64,000 nucleotides of DNA from Cerrena zonata (Eukaryota > Basidiomycota > Agaricomycetes > Polyporales > Cerrenaceae), in assembly GCA_038087015.1 (NCBI GenBank), contig JASBNA010000001.1, forward strand, positions 1,426,001 through 1,490,000, read 5' to 3'. How positions within the stretch are numbered: the stretch's first letter is position 1; the number at the start of each line of letters is the position of its first letter. This document shows, piece after piece, positions 37,258-48,608 of the stretch. The notes below the pieces were generated by a model. That model searched no databases, had not been told where the DNA came from, and saw nothing but the letters and a program-made list of their open reading frames with translations. The position numbers and the translations under genes were made by a program.

Positions 37258-38475
37258 TCAAGCATTGAGGTTAAAAAAGTCCTCATCGAGACCTACAAAT
37301 ACTTGATGAAAAAATACATCTAGATCTGTAGCAGAGTCAGAAAGTAAGTTTGCATTATCGTTTAGCATATCATGAAGGCGACTCGTATGAAAAATAAGCA
37401 TTTGATGGAAGCATGCATGGATCTTTGGTATTATGAGCATGTCCTATCGAGAAAATTATAGGTGAGGCGATGAGAAACATACAAGATTAAATGTCACCTG
37501 AATAGGACCGCGATTACCAGTATGTCTATCTGGAATGGTCTTTGTTAGAATTATCTGTCGACATGAAGTTGTTAGTTCGTCCGATTTCAGAGACTACGAA
37601 AAGATAAAATGGCGTACTTGCAATGGTGAAGTTCTAGTGGGCATCAGCATCTGGCCAGTCATCGTTTGGGCTACACGTTTCATTCGGTACAAAGGATCAC
37701 GGTTGTCTTCATTATAGCGTTCGTCGTCATTGATTAAGATCTTGAGGTCAGCGAGGTGGGGATGTTCAGGATGCCCTACTCCGTTAAGGTATCGTAGAAA
37801 GACGTTCTTCAGTTTAGGGAGATCGCCTTCGAGGGCTTCTTTGTCTTGCACAGAGAGATTTCGCTCCGTAAGAAATATGAGGTGGTCTGCAAAATTGTCA
37901 GGATCAATGCGGCGACTCGAGGTGCTAGTCAGGATCGTTTTGGCAAGAGGTTTGAGGAGCTACCAAAAGCTCATCAGATTGTAGACCACATACTAGATCA
38001 ATGCACGACATACTTGGCTGATCGAGGGAATGCTAGGCGAAATAAAAAGGTTTAATCCTTGGCGAAATAGAGATACAGCTGGTGACTTTTCGAAACTCTT
38101 CGCAGATTTGAATTGTAAGAAGATGAAATACTTGAGCTCAAGACGATACTTTTGGTAGTTGATTTCGGAGCAGGTAAATAAAGCATTAAGCTAAATACAA
38201 TCGTTAGCTCAATAACCTTGTCCAAAGACCTGACTAACACTTACTCTCATCAGAAGACCAATTTGTATGATAGCTGCGAGCTTGTGATAGCCAGGAGAGT
38301 TAGGTTGGGGAATACCAACACGAGTTTCAGGTATTAAGCGATAAAGTGCCATTTCTTGAGGAGCGACCTTTGCCAGCCAAGCTTCATCTTCAAGAGCAGT
38401 GGAGGCAGAGGTCAAGCATGCGTAAATTGATTTGCTAGATGACAAGATAGGATTGATATGCCCGGTTCTTTTCAA
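37258..38475 (-). CDS. uncharacterised spliced gene, 5' end unresolved
   Basis: Exons join cleanly in phase zero. The first runs from about 38450 to 38243 and ends AAIIQIGLLMR. Next are LNALFTCSEINYQKYRLE, a longer exon with LEGDLPKLKNVFLRYLNGVG and DPLYRMKRVAQTMTG, then NRGPIQVTFNL, and a last exon ending EDFFNLNA with the stop at 37258. I know no domain for it. The consistent splice phases and protein-like composition argue for a real, intact gene rather than a relic. The 5' end is unclear: the first recognised exon has a stop upstream in frame, so either translation starts at an internal Met (APQEMALYR) or a small 5' exon exists near 38.5 kb. The short ATG exon at 38572-38492 does not splice in phase. 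Confidence 0.5.
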
Positions 38476-38615
38476 TAAAACGAGAACTTACAGTCGATGA
38501 GCCTCTAGTGGCATCCAGAGTGAATCGAGTACACCTGCGACATTCAATGCATACCTCTAGTAGCCGGCTCATAACAAATAATAGGATTATTAATTTGTTC
38601 AAAATGGGGTGAATA

Positions 38616-38618
<3 letters not shown>

Positions 38619-38651
<33 letters not shown>
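38619..38651. repeat. (GA)n microsatellite
   Basis: About sixteen GA units just upstream of the FAS fragment, possibly near its left breakpoint. Confidence 0.9.
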
Positions 38652-38654
<3 letters not shown>

Positions 38655-38824
38655 TATTAAGGATCTGTCATGAGATTATCAATGAGATGGAATGGAGAGG
38701 GAAGAGCAAGAGAACGAGGGCAAGAACAGAGAAAAAAAGGCATTGACATACGTGCAACATTGATCTACACTACCTTCCTAATTAGGGAAACTAAGAATAA
38801 AAGTGTATAATCGAGGTCTTTGGC

Positions 38825-41800
38825 GGATCGGCTACTGCTTTCGAAGACATGCGCTCCAAAGGCTTCGTCCAGAAAGAATCTGCTTTCGCTGGTCACTCCC
38901 TCGGAGAATACTCCGCTCTCGCATCTATTGCTGATGTCCTTCCCATCTCTTCCCTCGTCGATGTCGTCGTCTACCGTGGTATCACTATGCAACGTGCTGT
39001 CGAACGTGATGCCCAGAATCGCTCGAACTACGCTATGTGTGCTGTCAACCCCAGCCGTATCTCCAAGACATTCAACGACGCAGCTCTTCGTGAAGTTGTT
39101 GACTCTATCGCTCATCGTACAGGTTGTTTGCTCGAGATCGTTAACTACAACGTCGAGGGGCAGCAATATGTCTGCGCTGGAGAGCTTGTCGCCCTGCAGA
39201 CTTTGACAAACGTCCTCAACTATCTGAAAATCGAGAAGATCGATATTGCAAAGGTAATGTCTCGAGAACTGTTCTAATATTTTTAGTATTGACTTAGTTT
39301 ATTTAGCTTACCGAGAAGTTCACTGTCGAGCAAGTCAAGGAGATGCTCGGAGATATCATTGAGTCTTGCTTCACCCGTGCGCAAGAGTTGCAGAAGGCTG
39401 AAGGTTATATCAAGTTGGAGCGTGGTTTCGCCACAATCCCACTTCCGGGTATCGATGTACCTTTCCATTCCCGTTACCTTTGGGCCGGTGTCCTGCCTTT
39501 CCGTGCTTGTAAGTACACACTTTTATTGATACTAGATACGGGCTTAATGTTTCGGCTTAGACCTCTCGAAGAAGATCAGCCCCGCCTACCTCAATCCCGA
39601 CATGCTGAGCGGAAAGTATGTTCCTAACCTTGTCGCCAAGCCGTTCGAGGTCACGAAGGAATACGCTCAACTCATCTACGACCAAACCCTTTCTCCTCGT
39701 CTCGACAAAGTCCTCCGCAAGTGGGATCAAGACAACTGGGGCTCATTAGAGCAACATCAAAAACTCGCATACGTTATCCTCGTCGAACTCCTCGCGTACC
39801 AATTTGCCTCCCCTGTTCGATGGATTGAGACTCAAGATATACTGTTCACTCAGTACAAGTTCGAGCGTTTGATTGAGGTTGGACCTTCCCCAACTCTCAT
39901 GGGTATGGCTACCCGTACATTGAAGGCCAAATACGAGGGTAGCGACGATGCCATTACCCATTCCCGTGCCATTCTTTGTCATGCCAAGCACACGAAGGAG
40001 GTCTACTACCAGTTCGAGGACGAGCTCAAGGAAGCACCTGCCGCTGAATCGACTACCGAGTCTACTCCTACAACTGCTGCGGCCCCTTCGCCTGTTGCTG
40101 CTCCTATCGTTGCCCCTGCTGGTGGTGTTGCCGCCGCTATTGACGACGTCCCTCTCAGAGCAACTGACGTCTTACACATCATTGTCGCTCAGAAACTCAA
40201 GAAGAAGGTTGACGAAATTCCACTGTCCAAGTCCATCAAAGACCTCGTCGGTGGCAAATCCACCTTGCAGAATGAGATTTTGGGTGACCTCGGTACAGAG
40301 TTCAGTTCTGCGCCTGAGAAGGGTGAAGAACTCCCTCTGGAAGAGCTCGGCTCCTCACTTGGTTCTGGATATTCCGGCTCATTGGGCAAATACACTTCCG
40401 GCCTCATTTCTCGTCTCGTTGGCAGCAAGATGCCAGGTGGTTTCAACGTCTCGGCCATCAAGTCGCACCTATCGAAGACCTGGGGTATTGGCTCTGCACG
40501 TGCTGACGGAGTTCTTCTCCTCGGTGCGACAATGGAACCTGCTAAGCGTCTTGGTTCTGAAGGCGAAGCTAAGGCATGGATCGACTCCGTAGTCGCTGTT
40601 TACGCTCAACGTTCTGGTATCTCACTCTCGTGCGGCGGAGGTGGTGGTGGAAGCTCTGGTGGATCTGGTGGTGCCGTCATCAACAGTGAGGAATTCCTCA
40701 AGTTCAAGGCAGATCAAGATCTCTTCGCCTCCCAACAAATCGAGGTCTACATGCGATACCTCAAACGTGACTCCCGTGCCGGCGAAATCAAGTTTGACAA
40801 CGAGAAGGCTCGCTCTGATGCACTACAAGCTCGCCTCGACTCCATTGCGCGTGAGCATGGAGATCTTTACGTCGATGGTATCCAGCCTCGCTTCGATCCC
40901 CTCAAAGCTCGTCACTTCGACTCCTCCTGGAATTGGGTCCGTCAGGATGCTCTCCTCATGTGGTACGACATCATCTTCGGACGACTCACAACCGTCGATC
41001 GTGAGATCACGGCTCGTTGCATTGCTATCATGAACCGCGCCGATCCCGAACTTATCGAGTACATGCAGTACTACATCGACCAATGTGACCCTGAACGTGG
41101 CGAAACATACAAGCTTGCCAAGCAGTTTGGTCAGCAACTCATTGACAACTGTCGCGAGTTCGTTGGACAGTCACCTTTGTATAAGGATGGTAAGTCCCTT
41201 CTCATCATCATCTACTTGTCATCCTGGAAGCTCAGTATATTTTTGTGCAGTAACATTCCCCACGGCTCCTCACACCGAAGTCACGGCCAAGGGCGAAATC
41301 AAGTACTCCGAAGTTGTCCGAGAGAATGTACGAAAATTGGAAGCCTATGTCGAGGAGATGGCTAGCGGTGGATCGACTCCTTCGCCAACTAATATTCAGA
41401 AGATCCAGGATGACGTCCTCAAGCTCTGGAACGTCGTCAAGTCACAGCCTGAAGTCAGTGAGGAACAAAAGAATCGCATCAAGGCCTTGTACCAGAGCGT
41501 CATTCGCTTTCTTTGCAAATGCCCCAAATCTCGTCCCCCTGGCGTGGAGCGCCTCGCACCCGACGTTCATTGTCTCAGTTCCTTCGCCCCCAGATCGCCA
41601 ATGTCGCCAACCTCACTGCCGACAAAATCCCTCTTCCTCGTCTCAAACGCAAAGTTGGTGCTACTTGGGAATACAACAGCGATCTCACTGGTGTCTATCT
41701 CGACATCTTGCATGAGATCGCCACATCCGGTACCACATTCCAAGGCAAGAACACATTCTTGACGGGCATTGGCAAAGCCTCGAGTGGTGTTGAAATTGTC

Positions 41801-43459
41801 AAAAGTCTTCTCTGAGGTGGCGCTCACGTCGTCATCACCACCTCTCGCCACAGCCGTGCTATGGTCGAATATTACCAAGGGATCTTCCAACGATTTGGCA
41901 GCAAAGGCTCCGCTCTCACCGTTGTCCCCTTCAACCAAGGCTCAAAGCAAGATGTTGAAGCCGTGGTTGATTACATTTACTCTATTCTTGGATTGGATCT
42001 CGACTACATCATTCCCTTTGCTGGTGTTCCTGAAATTGGCTGTGAGATCGACAGTCTCGGCAACAAGTTGGAGCTCGCTCATCGTATCATGTTGGTAAAC
42101 CTTCTCAGATTGCTCGGTGCTGTCAAGGTTAAGAAAGCTAGTCGTCACTTCATCACGAGACCCACTCAAGTTATCTTGCCCCTCTCTCCTAACCACGGAC
42201 TGTTCGGTAATGATGGTTTATACTCTGAATCAAAAATTTCTCTTGAGACTCTCTTCAACGGCTGGGCTTCAGAAAGCTGGGGCGAATACCTCTGTCTCGC
42301 GGGTGCTGTCATTGGGTTCGTCTTCTCATTGTATTATTCCATTCAAATTGCTGACTTGCAAATGCAGCTGGATTCGTGGTACTGGGCTCATGGATGCCTC
42401 TGATATCGTTGCTCACAACGTCGAGAGTTATGGTTGCTGTACTTTCTCTGCGAAAGAGATGGCCTTCAATATCTTGGGTCTCATGCATCCCCTCCTATTC
42501 AGCATTACCCAGGTGGAGCCAATTTGGGCTGATCTCAACGGTTGCATGGATTGTATTCCTGATCTCACCGACATGACAGGCTGCATTCGCCAAGATCTTC
42601 AGAAGAGTGCTCTCCAACGTGCTGTTGCCAGAGACAATGCTGCTGATTTCAAGACTATCAATGGCGTAGAAGCTGAACGTGTCCTCCAGAGTGTAAATGT
42701 CACGCTCGCGCAAACTTCAAATTCAACTTCCCTCCTCTTTAGTCTGCTGAATCTTTGGAAAATACTGCTAAGCTTCATGGTTTCGTTGATCTCGAGAAGG
42801 TCATCGTCGTGACTGGCTTCGCTCAAGTTGGACCTTGGGGTAGCTCACGTGCTCGATGGGAAATGGAGGCCAGGGGTCAGTTTACAATTGAAGCCTGTTT
42901 CGAGATGACATGGATCATGGGCTACATCAAACACTTCGACGGTAGTAGATTGAAGGATGGATCTCTTCATGTTGGATGGGTTGATGCTAAATCAGGTGAA
43001 CCTGTCGACGACAAGGACGTTCGTTTGCAGTACGAGCAACAAATTCTCGAGCATGCCGGTGTTCGACTTATCGGTTATTCTTTTCTCGTGAATGCGATGA
43101 TTGATATTGACTGAATAATTGATTGAACAGAACCTGAGCTTTTCAAAGGCTGTGATCCCAAGAAGAAGGTATTCCATCAAGAAGTTGAACTGCTCCACGA
43201 TTTGGAACCCTTTGAGTCATCTCAAGCCGACGCGGAGAAGTTCAAATATGAGCATGGTGACAAATGTGATGTTTGGGCCGGAGGTGAAGGCGAATGGTTC
43301 ATAAAGTTCAAGAAGGGTGCTCGTGTCTGCATCCCAAAGGGATTCCAGTTCAATCATCTCATCAGCGGACAAACCCCCACTGGCTGGGATGCTGGTTGTT
43401 ACGGTATCCCCGCTGATATCATCGCTCAAGTCAAGCATTGTGCATTCGATTACCTATGA
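38825..43459 (+). pseudogene. fungal fatty acid synthase fragment (MPT to ketoreductase), decayed
   Basis: Corresponds to the middle of the type I fungal FAS. It starts inside the malonyl/palmitoyl transferase, where the catalytic-Ser motif [13 protein letters not shown] is intact. It continues to EVGPSPTLMGMATRTL, the acyl carrier-type region (DVLHIIVAQKL, then a DLVGGKSTLQNEIL block) and the ketoreductase (CDxxxG-like, [30 protein letters not shown]). It stops after GIPADIIAQV. The N-terminal beta domains and the ketosynthase and PPT domains are missing. Introns are retained. Lesions are a frameshift between 41515 and 41577, TGA at 41813, a frameshift near 42700 and TAG at 42740. Several Arg positions read Cys. 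The beta-type and alpha-type parts lie in one gene, as in basidiomycete FAS. Confidence 0.93.
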
Positions 43460-43731
43460 GGTGCGGAGACATGTGTGCGTTCTTGGGAGTATTTATGATT
43501 TCCTCACATTATTTTGTAGATCCACGGTAAAGGTGTGAGATAGAGTAGTGTGACGACCAGGAAAATAATATATATTGTTACTTTGAGTTCTTGTGAGTGT
43601 GGATGGTGGCACGGTATATATAGAAAGCGAATGGTTAATGTATGCTCAATGGAGTTTGAATTGCCAAATAGGTTGGCACTAGAATATACTTGAAAAATAC
43701 ACAACCTCGTTTGATTGTTATCCCCTTAACG

Positions 43732-45511
43732 ATGAATACTGACCAAGATCTACCCCCACAGATATCTAATATCTTTCATGCTTTCGAACTACTTAAGGGA
43801 GACGTCCTCAGAGCATGTAGGACACAAATAGGAGATGCTGCTAGGTTGAGAGTGGAGATTGATGCATGCGACAGACTCTTAGCAGTGGTCCATCAGGTGA
43901 GTCAGATTTACAGCGACCATATTCTTGGGATTGATTTAACAATCTATAGCATCGAGTGATGATAAGTGAAGAGAACTATACAACCATCAGCCAGGGGATT
44001 GCTGGTATGATACAAGATCTTACCGATGCAATCAATCAGTCGATGGATTTGCCTGACCGTCCCCCTGCAAATCCAGTCACTCTGCTCTATACAGGAAAGC
44101 CCGGTCGACCCAAGAAGGTCATTGCCCCTGATCTTCTTGCTGCAGGAATGTCTGTAGCAGGTCCTTCTTCCATGGGTAGATTACTGGATGTTTCTTCACG
44201 AACAGTCCGTCGCCGAGCTTTGGAGGCTGGACTTGTTGAGGCTGGTGACCCGGTCTATGTGGACTATGTCAGCGAGGATGGACAATATAGACGAGTTTAT
44301 ACCTCATCCACTGGGCCTCAGAGCAACCTCTCTGATGAGCAGCTGGACGATATTATGAGACAGCTGCTGGATATCTTTCCCTCATTCGGACGGAGGATGA
44401 TTGATGGTTATTTCTCATCGCAAGGCTACAAGGTCCCTCGAGCGAGACTTGAAGCCTGCTATAAACGAGTTCATGGACCATCTACCACTTCTTTTGGACA
44501 AAATCGCATCCATCGCCGGGTGTACAAGGTTACTGGGTATAATTCCCTCTGGCACCACGATGGGCAGCATGGTAAGTTCTAATTCTTGCATATAGATGAG
44601 CAAAATATAATGCTTAATTGTAGGTCTGATTCGTTGGAAGATTGTGATCCATGGATTTATTGATGGCCATACTCGACTTATTGTCGGGATCCGTGCTCAT
44701 AACAACAACAGGGCAGATACGGTGGACAAGCTCTTTGTGGATATTACAAGTGTCCATGGATATCCTTGTAGGTTGAGAGGCGATCATGGTGTAGAGAATG
44801 TTATGGTAGCAAACCGTATGGAGCAAGTACGGGGTGCAAACTGCGGTGCTTATATTTGGGGAAGGTAAGTAGCAATAACGGTCGCTAATGTATTAAATTG
44901 ACTGACTATTGATTAGGAGTGTTCATAATATCCGAATCGAACGTCTATGGGTCGATTTCACAAGAGGGATAGGTAAAGAGTGGAAAATATTCTTTGACAC
45001 TCTTGAATCTACGGCGGGGCTTAATGTAGATAGTGATGAGCATATCTGGCTCATTCACTATCTGTTCCTGGAGGAGCTCAATGCGGAGATTCTGGTTTGG
45101 GCAGAGGTCTGGAACAACCATAAAATCACAACACCAGGTATTGGCTCGAAGAGCCCGAAAGAGCTCAAGCTGTGGAGCATTACATTGCACGGTACTCGAG
45201 GTATTACAGATCCTATCCCAGAAGGCGAGCTTTCAGAGTATGGCATTGATTGGGATGATCATGATAACCCAGCTCTCGCAGCTCATCATGATCGTTTCAA
45301 TCCTACCAATGCCCAGGTCAATGGTCCACTGGTTACTCAGAGACCAGAAGCGCATACTGTGGTTGAAGTTGAGGAGCCAAACTGTCCTCTTCATGCTACC
45401 CAGCTTGCTGGTTTAACTGAATACTTGCAGAGCTTGGGAGATACATATCACGATAGAAAGATGAGGTGGATTCTCGCACTGGCATTCTGCCGAGGTCTGG
45501 TAACAATGTAA
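43732..45511 (+). CDS. integrase-core (DDE) transposase, intact
   Basis: Four exons (43732-43896, 43950-44571, 44624-44864, 44917-45511) total exactly 541 codons with matching phases, giving 540 residues. The N-terminal half has an AT-hook (GKPGRPKKV) and a helix-turn-helix-like stretch (LLDVSSRTVRRRALEAG). The catalytic core shows the three acidic positions: Asp in WHHDGQHG, Asp in LRGDHGVENV and Glu in NIRIERLWVDF. This integrase-core family is common in mushroom-forming fungi. No stop or frameshift is present, so the protein may be active. It lies 270 bp past the truncated end of the FAS fragment and about 490 bp inside repeat copy B, the likely right terminus of its element. Confidence 0.85.
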
Positions 45512-46000
45512 TTTTGCTTATATATTTGAAGTTGTAAGATTCGTAAAATGTAGCTTATTGTTCTGCATACAATATGTAGGGGAGATAGAAGCAACAAGAC
45601 GATAAATAGATATGTAGATAAGATGAATTATTCCAATGAAAAAAACGACGTGAAAAGCATATGAAACACGTCAGAATGCATACAGGAAAGTGGGAGGAAA
45701 TGGGAATAAAAGAAAGCAGGCGAAATGGGACGAGGATGTATGAAGAGAGGATTAATAGAGAGAAAGCAAAGAGGTAGAGCTTGAAGGCCACGGTATAAGA
45801 GAAAACAGATACAGTTAGGCTTGATCACGCCCTAAGGAGGGCAGCGCTTGCTGCGGGTTATTGCTATGAGATCTTGCTGTCAGTTGTTGCTACAAGATCT
45901 CGCTGCAGGTGACAATCAGATTCTCACCGTGGGTTTTCACCACCAGCTGAAGAGAGGATTACAACATAGTTGAAGTGAAGCTTGACGCGGAATCAGAACA
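45512..46000. other. transposase 3' region
   Basis: About 490 bp between the transposase stop and repeat copy B. No gene. A short stretch near 45870-45910 repeats the word AGATCTTGCTG/AGATCTCGCTG. Confidence 0.45.
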
Positions 46001-46440
46001 CTTTCCATAAATGGCATGAGCTGAATGTAAGCCTAAGGCTGCGGGGTAGTTTGCTTCAATACACTGCTTCAACTCGCTCTCAGGCTTAATAAGCAATTCT
46101 ACAAGGTGTTACAGGGTCAGAACTAGATATATACAGTGTTTCGAGGCTACAAGAAGGTCGTAACATCGTGCAAAAACTCTGTCATTGCACCAAATAGCAC
46201 TGAGTAATGCAAGGCGCCCATGTTCTGCGGCGCGCTTAAGATGACACCCGTGGGAAGCGACTTCCACATATGATATGAATGAAATGTCAAATGTCAAAAT
46301 AGAATGTCAAATGTCAGAATGAAATGTCAAAAGTCGGAATGGATTGTCAAATGTGAAAGTCAAATGCCAGAATCGAAAACAGAATGCCAGAATCGGAATG
46401 GAATTGGGTATTGCCAAAATGGATTGATTTTGTCCAGAGG
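46001..46440 (-). repeat. dispersed repeat copy B (core plus array), right island border
   Basis: Inverted relative to copies A and C. The core is 46001-46240. Its inner end matches ATGCCATTTATGG and its outer end is the GCGCGCC motif. Outside it, about 46265-46400 is a tandem array of TGACATTTGACATTC-type units (read on the minus strand), closing with TGGACAAAAT near 46425. This is the same arrangement as copy A. Copies B and C share about 100 bp at three mismatches. Confidence 0.85.
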
Positions 46441-46900
46441 GGGCCGGTATAAATATGACAGCCTGGGACGAGCTCACACGGCTTGAACTTCAACCGCTTC
46501 ATTCGATACTCGGTTCTCAACGTTCGTTTGACTTCCAACGATTCCCCAAACGGGATTATCGAGTACTACTAGTGGCATCCGCAATGAGGCCTGCTTGTTC
46601 TTATGTCACACATGTCCATATAAGTTATAGCGAGGATACATAAATAGGGAATGCGTAAGTTTCATTGACTTGTATAAAGTATGAAATTCGGGACCTCAGG
46701 GTCCTAGGCTAAATTGAGAACCTTGAGTAATATAGTTGTTCACCGACGGACACAACCGTAACATTCGAATTTCAACTGATTGCCTACACGTGTCCCTGGA
46801 ACCGGGTCACCCAGCCGGCCGCTTTCTATTTCCTGTTTCCTGTTTCACATACTTACCTGTATGAATACAGGCCGCCAAGTTATTAGATCTCTGAGTGACT

Positions 46901-47742
46901 ATGGACCCACTTGCACGACTTCGGGCCTTCCCTCCTGCACCTGCACCTAACGATCGACCAGAAGAGATATTAGGAAATGTGAGCTTGGACGAAAAGAAGC
47001 TGCATGCCAATATATTGGCATACCATGTGGCACATGCCCATAACAGCAAAGTCTTCGCAAACGACGCAATTCAAGGTCTAAAACTTGTGGAGGTCAATGT
47101 TCGGGAACACCCACAAAACCCTGGGACGGGAAAGATGTTGGAGGCCGAGACCGTCTGCGAAATAAAAGTTGAAGATGGTGAGTAGAATTTATGTAACGTC
47201 AGGGTACGATGTCTGACTGCACTTCCTCAGGCATGTTGAACGTTCATGGGTCTCTTGCGGGTGGTTGCGCTGCACATTTCTTGGACATGTAAGCAATGTT
47301 GGTCAGAGGTATAATGATTAGTGACTAATTATTACATACTGAACAGATGCACATTCAGTTCGTTGTTCGCCTTGGGTGTTGCGCAGGGAAACGATGCATC
47401 GGGTGTATCACAGTCAATGAATTTGGTCTGGCATGCACCAGCCCTTCGGTAGGCCTGAATCTATAACCCTATCACGACCGTGCCTGATATATTTCCAACG
47501 CTACTGGTGTAGAGGAACAGAATTGCGTATCGTCAGTACGTCGATGACCATGGGTGGAAGACTATCTGCAAGTAGAGCCGAGGTGAGTAATAGAAATTTA
47601 CGTATGCCTCTCGTACCGTTTTGCTAAAAGTAAGTAACAGGCATATGACAAAAAAAATGGACGTCTCTTAATATCTGTGGTACATACCATGGCTGGCTTG
47701 AAGGCGTCTCCGAGAACCAGACAAAGTGATGCAAAATTGTGA
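46901..47742 (+). CDS. HotDog-fold acyl-CoA thioesterase (THEM2/4HBT type)
   Basis: Hydrolyses acyl-CoA thioesters; the substrate chain is not evident. Exons 46901-47177, 47231-47288, from 47347 to about 47450, about 47513-47582, and about 47640-47742 join in phase. The HotDog signature is NVHGSLAGGCAAHFLDI, followed by CTFSSLFALG and the second strand set GTELRIVSTSMTMGGRL. The C-terminus is SVVHTMAGLK and a short tail. The N-terminal 80 residues are less conserved. It is the first ordinary host gene to the right of the island and is convergent with HAM1. Confidence 0.85.
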
Positions 47743-47813
47743 TATTTGTATGGATACAATGGTGTACTTTCCGGAATGCTGCTATTCTATACGTTGATTT
47801 CGTCACTTCATGG

Positions 47814-48608
47814 TCACAAGGATTGAAGATGGACCTTCAGCTTCTCAAGTGCTCGGAAACGATGCGAAATAGCGTTCTTCTCGTCTTCAGACATTTCGGC
47901 GAATCTATAAAAGGATAGAGAAAAGAAAATTAGTTTGATTCAAAGACACAAATGTGAATGTTGCCCTACGTCTTGCCAGTGCCATCGGCTTCAAAAATCG
48001 GGTTCCAGCCGAATTTACCTTGACCTCGTGCAGGAACAATCTTTCCGTCGGTCCGTCCTTCGAATAATATAGGTTCTGTCCCAGGTCCTGCGCTGTATGC
48101 AAAGGTGCAAAGTGCCCAAGCATTCTTGTTTTCAAAGCCCGCAAGTATCTTGTTCAAGCCTGTAACATGATCAGTCGAATTGAGTGATGGTTTGAATAGA
48201 TATATAAACATTGCCAATTACCGTCTAGTCCACATTCTTTCAAGAAGTATTTGATATAAGGGCCTGGTAGTCCGTTCAGAGCTTCGTAACATAGAGCTGT
48301 ATCTTCGGTGATGCAAGGTCCCTGGAGAAGGTCGGCAGCACGACGACATTTTTCGCGGGCAATTTCTTGTGTTGAGCCTTGGAGTTCTGGGACTATAAAC
48401 GCATTACATCAGGTTGTAGTGCTTCCAGATGATTACATATACTTACTGTCCAAATCCTTTGAGTTTATATCAATTCCTGATTGACCAAGAATTGCACGAA
48501 CTTCCTGCAGCTTCATAGCATTGCCAGTCACAAAGACTAACTTCTGTAAGCAGAGAAGGTATAGACATATGGGGATAAATAAGACATACTGAGCTTCTTG
48601 TCTGACAT
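47814..48608 (-). CDS. HAM1: inosine triphosphate pyrophosphatase (HAM1/ITPA)
   Basis: House-cleaning enzyme that hydrolyses ITP, dITP and XTP to monophosphates and keeps deaminated purines out of nucleic acids. Family blocks are present: [16 protein letters not shown] at the N-terminus, [20 protein letters not shown] with the catalytic acidic residues, [11 protein letters not shown] and [10 protein letters not shown] near the C-terminus. The protein ends VHLQSL. The natural ATG (48606-48608) opens MSDKKL, but joining that exon at its GTATGT donor to the CTTACAG acceptor puts the next exon one base out of phase. The body of the gene is clean, so this is either an indel in the sequence or an unrecognised start. 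Confidence 0.9.

Noticed and set aside
38492..38572. Short ATG exon with a CxxCxxC stretch as the 5' exon of the unknown gene at 37.3-38.5 kb
   Set aside because: Its donor leaves phase zero, but the next exon needs phase two, so it cannot be joined as seen.
25520..46440. Starship-type giant element
   Set aside because: No tyrosine recombinase (captain) gene was found. The visible recombinase is a DDE integrase-core protein, and the ends are inverted repeats.
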